From contig NW_026944383.1 of the NCBI RefSeq assembly GCF_033439725.1, forward strand, positions 7,998,001-8,062,000: a DNA stretch of 64,000 nucleotides, read 5' to 3'. The stretch's first letter is position 1, and every line of letters starts with the position of its first letter. A model generated the notes under the pieces. The model searched no databases and had not been told where the DNA came from. It saw only the letters and a program-made list of their open reading frames with translations. This stretch comes from Neurospora tetraspora. Taxonomy: Eukaryota > Ascomycota > Sordariomycetes > Sordariales > Sordariaceae. The position numbers and the translations under genes were made by a program. Positions 58,601 through 64,000 of this stretch are shown in pieces.

Positions 58601-59784
58601 GTGAGGGAGGGAGGATGGGAGGATGGGAGGATGGGAATGGGCATGAGAGTGGGAAGTTGGTTGATAACAGGAGGGGAGGAAAACCAAAACAGAGGAGAAC
58701 AGGGATTAGGGAGAAGGGGTGAATGAAGTTAAAAGTATATATACTTTTCTATGTAATAGGTAGTGTGATAATGAGTGGATGAGTGGATGAGTGGATGACT
58801 CGTTTTACTGTTTGTGGGTGTTCAATGTACATAGCTTTATCTGCTACACCCAAAAAGTCCTGATTTCTTTGCTCTCGAAAGCGTGAAGACATATGACCAC
58901 TCGCATCTACTCATGAGATACGTCTTGATGAAGTCCAGAAGAGTCAAGGAACCGTCTTCGCCGTCAGTAACTAGGTGTGTACTACCGGCACGGGTATGGA
59001 CCCAACTTCGCAGCGGCACGACGTTCACCCTTCACCATTCACTGCCTTGGGACCATATAAGTCCCAAATTCAGATCCTTCCAATAACTCCCAGTAGCCAA
59101 CGTGGTAGGTGTGCTGGTAGCCAAGAAAATGCGTTGGTATTTTCGTAGGTATTGCAGCTGGCCTCGAGTTCAACTCCGGGCTTGGGCAGCCGAGCTTTTT
59201 GCCCTTTTTTATGTTCCTTTTGCTTCGCGAAGTTCTTGTTCTCTCTACTTTGAATAACGTCGATTGCGTTCATCTTTCTTTCTCTGGACGTCTATTCAAG
59301 GGAGAGGTTTCTGGCCGCGACCTTTCGGTGTTCCATCTTCTGTTATCGTGGGATTACTACCTCTACCTTCGGCTACCTCTACCTTCGGCTACCTGTAGCT
59401 ACACCTGGTAACCGGACCTACGCTAGATGCCGAACCTAGCGGCAGTTGCGTAGAGGTATTGGATACCATCGTGTTCCAAGAATTCATTCCATCCCAGGCA
59501 GGAAGGTGCCGCCTCGTGACTAGATTTTCAGACATATGTCAATCATCCGAGGAAGGAGCGGTAAAGCCATCAGCATCCCGTCAGTTGCAGAACGGGAAAG
59601 AGCATCGCAGGCACATTTCGATGGATGGAACACTTCTACCTATGGCATATGGGATGCACTTACCCATACCTTGGATTAACATCAGATTTCACAATGTCCT
59701 TTCCACTTCTTTCTCACACTCAAATCCCCCTCGGTCCATATCCTCATCCAGAACCTCCGCGCTACGGCAAGTTGGTACGAAACC
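58601..59784. other. Intergenic region with repeat family 2, copy D
   Basis: This stretch contains the mannosidase 3' flank, an 8-bp tandem (GAGTGGAT, three copies plus) near 58772-58797, and repeat copy D. The next gene starts 75 bp past the repeat. Confidence 0.55.
59048..59709 (+). repeat. Dispersed repeat family 2, copy D (about 662 bp)
   Basis: This is the inverted counterpart of 43788-44381. In this orientation a B-box-like GAGTTCAACTCC at about 59165-59176 is followed about 20 bases later by CTTTTTGCCCTTTTTT, a possible Pol III stop. A direct duplication of CTACCTTCGGCTACCTCT near 59358-59390 explains part of its greater length. Substitutions are scattered, so it is not a very recent copy. 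Confidence 0.75.
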
Positions 59785-60938
59785 ATGAATTTGCTATCTT
59801 CAAACCTCAGACAAAGATCCCCATGGGCTGAAGTAGCTGCTCAACTTCTTCATCAACCAGGGGGGCGTTGGCAAGGTATGTACATCTATTCCCCATTCTA
59901 CCCATGTTTCGCCTGAAGACTGAGGAGGAGTGCTAATAAAATTGCACAACAGAAACTGATCTAGACCACAACGACATCACCCTCATGGTCCACAGCGGAA
60001 ACAGCTACCAAGTCCTTCGTCTCCTGTTGTACTCGGCTGTTGATGTCGGCAAGCCGAGGACGATGCAGTGGATTGGTGGTTTGTATGACCTGTGTCGCTC
60101 GGATACGAGTAATGCTTCGGAGGCGAAGATTGTTTATGCGCTTGAGACTGGCACTCGTGATAGGAGCGAGGGGAGTGATGGGACAGGTGAAGGGGGTGAA
60201 GTGGAAGAAGAAGGGAAGGAAAAGGGGTTGGAGGGGTTTATGAAGTTGCAGATTGAGTATGTATGTCCCTTTTTTATTCTTCCTCTCTTGCCTTTTGAAA
60301 ACTTTCCTGACTTCACTGCGCCTTCAACATCATAACACCAAAACGAATCACAGGTTATGAGGATAACTACGTAACTAACAAATTCACACAGTCTCCTCTC
60401 AACTCAACACCCATCCGCCCTCTCCTCAATCCCCATCCTCCCCATTTCCCACCCTTCGGACCTACCTTCTTTGCTCGCTTCTCTCCAACAACCTCAACCA
60501 CCTCCATTTCCCGCTCCAGCACCCGCTCCTGCACCACCAGCTCCTATCCCAATTCCTGCAGCTGCCCATGCTCAACACCAGCCAAACGGGTATAACCACG
60601 CGGGGGCAACCAACTACAACACCTACTACATACCCAGCAGAGACACTCTCCTCCCCCTCTGCACCGTCCCCTCCGCCTCTTTCACCTCCCACAACCAATC
60701 CCGCAACCAACCCCACTCCCACCCTCTTTTCCAACCCCTCTCCCCTCAATCGTGCGCAATTCTCAGTGGTCCAATATTCATCAACTTCCCCGGCCTTCGA
60801 GATCTCCTAGAGCTAGTCGAAACAGAAGAAGGGAAAGAACAAGTTAGGAACGCGATGGCACGGGCTTCGGGTAGCGAGGCAGGTGAAGTGGAAGCGGAGA
60901 GATTTCTGGCTTTTTGGGAGCATGAGTTTGCTGTGTAG
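59785..60938 (+). CDS. Protein of unknown function
   Basis: There are three exons, 59785-59875, 59953-60256 and 60392-60938 (313 aa), with all phases closing and CTAAC-type branch sequence in intron 2. I do not recognise the family. The first two exons encode a folded-looking part: MNLLSSNLRQRSPWAEVAAQ, then DHNDITLMVHSGNSYQVLRL and YSAVDVGKPRTMQWIGGLYD. A charged Gly/Glu-rich linker and a Pro/Ala-rich stretch follow. The C-terminal segment AILSGPIFINFPGLRDLLEL ends in FLAFWEHEFAV. No signal peptide or membrane segment is evident. Its start lies only 75 bp beyond repeat copy D, so the repeat probably forms part of the promoter. An earlier exon cannot be excluded. Confidence 0.68.
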
Positions 60939-63900
60939 TGATTTATTTGTAAGGGTTGAAGCGGTGAGAGAATTATATGAACGGCGACGTAAAAGAGGAG
61001 GGTTCAACTAGGAGTGAGGAGTGGGAACGGTGATAACGAAAGATTTCAGAGCTGAAGAGAGGATGAGACGATGGGGTTAATGGCAATCGTGACACGAAAC
61101 AAGACTGAGGGTGATGATGGAAATGGGATGAAAGAGGGTATGTATGGTTGAAGGCGGAAGTCAAAAGGTGAAGAGGGTGATGTGAAAGGTCAGAAGAGAT
61201 TTTAGACAGTGAAGAAGGCGGGAGGAGTTGAAAAGAAAGTGAAAGAGAGTAACGTTATGCGACTGATCTTGATGGAATGTAAGGAGTTGATAGTCACAGA
61301 TTGAAACAGTACTGGTGCCTTGAACTTGGTGTCTTTCTCCGATCTGCTTCAAATGTACTCCAAGTTGTTGTCCACAAGGTGGCCAAACGCCTACTGGGCG
61401 GTAAGGTTTTTGTACATCTTGGTATCCTGTGTCCCATTTATCAGCCTGTCGCATACTTCTCTTTGAGAAGCATTGTTGCTTTCAAGTGACTGCTCTGGCT
61501 TGAGGGCCAACGACAATGCATTCGACCTCGGCTTGAACAGATAAGCGCACACGATGATCTGTGCCTCTCGTTCTGTCCTCGTGTTGACCAGTCACTACTG
61601 GGTGTACTCACTTCGGAACTCCTATCGTTGGGGCATAACACCTAACCTCGACTCGTAGCTGTTGAATGACCAGACATCTAAACAAGACGTGTCCGGATGA
61701 GCTTCACTCCACATCATAGCTATGAATATGAGCTCCGAGTCTGAAGTAGAACAGTCTGCGTGTGTTCACTCAACTCAGATGTGGTGTTTCTGTCGCCGAT
61801 GGAAGCTGAGTTTTGTGATGAGTCAGGATCCTGAATCCGCATCTCAACCCGCATCTCAACTTCCTTTGTCCGCTCGCTTTCTTTCCTGTCTTCTCAGCAC
61901 CCTAACCATTCATGCATCCTGCTGATACGCGCCGGGATGAAATAACACATCAACCTTCAGCCGCAGCCTCAGGTTTGTTGCCAATGCCGTGTGCTTCGGG
62001 GAAGCTTACGTTAACACAACACACTAGGACCATATTTTCTATCTCGGCCTGCCGGTCGTGATTCCCAAGCTGGCGCACCCTCCGTGGCCTTGATGGAGCG
62101 CAAAGGGGAAACCCCTATTTATATCCCGTCACCGTGATAGTGACTGACTAACGCACTGTGATGATGCTGACGACAACGAAGTCCGTCGTCGAAACAAAAC
62201 CTGGCGGAAAGCTTCCATGTGAATGTGAGCGTGAGGAGGGAGGGTCCTTGACCTATATGATAATGTGTATAAGCGCCGAGAAGAAAGTGTACCTGCATAT
62301 GTAATTCCAATAAACGATTTCCAGCACGAAAGGGGGAAGGAAGAGAAGGAAACCAAGGAGGAGCTAATGTAGTCAGTCCAAAGGCACAGCTTACCGCCGA
62401 ACTTGTAGCCTCACGTGCCTTGCAGTGTGGACTACATACACCCTTCAAGTCATGGTATTTTTTCCCTTACCTCCCAACGACGACGCTAGAGAGCAAGTCC
62501 GCACGTGTTTATCACTTGATCTTGAGCTGAACAGCTATCTTTGGCGCCCTAGACATTCTCATCCGGGGAGTTCGATGAGCAAGAGCAGCACAAAAGAGGA
62601 AGGAAAGAAGGGACGACACCAAAGCCCAAAAGAGACAAGAGAGGCGAAAAGGTGCCAGGCCGGCGGGTCGAGGCCAGACCGGACTGGACCACACCACACA
62701 TGCACACACCCAATACGCCGGACCTAACTGGGTTCGGTTGGTTGGAATCCGGGGCGCTTCCTACTATCCATCCTACTGGGACTGGCGGGTTTGGTCACTG
62801 GACTGGACCTGGCGGCACTACCGACAGCATATGTAGCTGGAAAGATAGGTAGCCAAGAGGTTGAGGCACAGAACAATAGCCATTGTTCTTTCACTTGTTC
62901 GCCACTGGGTACTGGGGAATGAAAAGAAAGGGATGGAGGGCACGGCTCGGACCAGGAGAAGATTGCCGCGATTGGGTTCGGATTGCTCGTCCGTACCGTA
63001 CCGTCTTTGTGATGCTCCGCGATGGGTTGTCCGCGATGGGTTGTTCAGTGGTGGATGAATGCGGCTGAGGCGTAGTGACAAAGTGAAAACCTCGCTTTCG
63101 GCTTTCTGCCTCTCCATTGCCCAGGGTTCATTTTGCTGGGCGTGATATCCATCATGATGACTTGACCGAGGTTATCTCCTTCTCGTCTTCGGATGCCACT
63201 CTCATAGGCTCATGGTCAACAAAACGCTGAAATCTTGCTCGTCCGACGGCTACCCACTAGGTATCACCACATGGTTGGTGTCTTGCGTGTCCTCCTCCTT
63301 GCTGCTCCATAACCCGGTTAATCACAATCACAACAAGGCAACAATCACGTCGCCGAGAACCGACCCTAGACTCAAGAAATCCCAAGACCGGAGCCATGGT
63401 GAAATAAGGGTAGCGCATGGTTGGAGAAAGCTCGGAGTCGGGGATGATAAGATGATTTTATATATCTTTGTGATCAGCGAACAGGATCTCAACTCGCATG
63501 GAGGGGGTTGAAGAAGAAAAGAGGTGATGGGGGACCCCTAATTGGTTCAAGTGCGGTCGGGGACTGTGGGATCCCATGTGGTTCTCCGCCTGTTCTGGGT
63601 CAAGAGGCCAATGACGAGCAGCGCACAACCGCCCGGTCTAACGTTGCACTTTACTGTGTGGGTTTTCTTCTCTGAGATGTAAAGAGGCACGATGTGCATA
63701 TGCGAGTTCGCGCGAGAGTGTGATGACTGGGATTGTTTGGGGCTGACGACAGGATTGACCTCGTTATCGAGCGGTGAAGAGATCATTGCTCGGAATTTTC
63801 AGGTCATCAAGGTCAGCGAGGTGATGACAGCAAGTGCCGATGTGATGATGAAGAGAAAGTGAAGAGAAAGTGAAGAGAAAGTGAAGACTCCACTTGACCA

Positions 63901-64000
63901 AACTCTGTGTCTGATTATCGACTTGGAAAGTGCGGTGGTGGGCATCAATGCAAAAATCCGATGGGTTGGGGTCAGTCGTCACAGCATAAAGAATGCATGG
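60939..64000. other. Gene-free stretch at the right end
   Basis: No coding region is supported over 3 kb. Frames up to 109 codons occur on both strands (for example 62119-62448 minus and 63212-63511 plus) but none shows motifs or convincing splice partners. There is a TATTTATAT box near 62118, an 11-bp tandem (GAAGAGAAAGT, three copies) at 63850-63882 and otherwise unique-looking sequence. It may be the promoter of a gene beyond the window or hold an unrecognised non-coding RNA. Confidence 0.5.

Noticed and set aside
43788-59709. RIP-mutated relics
   Set aside because: The repeat copies are not A/T-rich, and differences between copies include many changes other than C-to-T. Most copies are near or below the size that normally triggers RIP.
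59459-59831. Frames of 68-109 codons overlapping repeat copy D
   Set aside because: They run through the repeat and disagree with the spliced gene model starting at 59785; the counterpart at 43788-44381 does not keep the frame.

Overview
This window is nuclear DNA of a filamentous ascomycete and fits Neurospora or a close relative such as Sordaria. Introns are 50-250 bp with GTRWGT donors and CTAAC-like branch sites. Proteins carry long Ser/Pro/Gln/Asn low-complexity tracts, and genes are densely packed with only short repeats between them. I recognise a telomerase reverse transcriptase, Ric8, Rif1 and a class II DAHP synthase (aro-8 type) together; from memory, tert and ric8 have near-consecutive locus numbers in N. 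crassa. No search was run, so the species is inference.

Eighteen protein-coding genes are supported. Left to right they are: 3' end of a molybdenum cofactor sulfurase (+, cut by the window edge); wax-synthase-type membrane O-acyltransferase (+); TERT (-, six exons); DH-BAR-SH3 RhoGEF of Tuba type (+); transcription factor with two C2H2 fingers plus a Zn2Cys6 cluster (-, five exons); Ric8 (-); Rif1 (+); glucose-6-phosphate 1-epimerase (-); class II DAHP synthase (-); HYPK-like protein (+); MFS transporter (+); amino acid permease (-); Ser-rich orphan (-); ARPC1/Arc40 (-); U1A/U2B''-type RRM protein (+); Atg10 (-); GH47 alpha-1,2-mannosidase (+); and a second orphan (+). The last 3 kb has no supported gene.

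The genes are mostly unrelated housekeeping genes and do not form a cluster. The main functional pairing is telomeric: TERT and Rif1 lie about 18 kb apart. Ric8 (G-alpha chaperone/GEF), the RhoGEF and ARPC1 belong broadly to polarity and signalling. DAHP synthase and the HYPK-like gene share a divergent promoter that holds a Gcn4/CPC1-type core site.

The accessory content is small non-coding repeats. There are two TA-flanked MITE-like elements with long terminal inverted repeats (1721-2256 and 23970-24139). There are also two dispersed repeat pairs in inverted orientation (18743-18954 with 35120-35312, and 43788-44381 with 59048-59709). Several coding microsatellites encode poly-Asn, Gly-Asn and Tyr-Gly tracts. 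No CRISPR array, rRNA, convincing tRNA, LTR element or virus-like element was seen. The most striking genome-scale signal is compositional: many exons begin with C-ending codons and end with G/T-rich codons.
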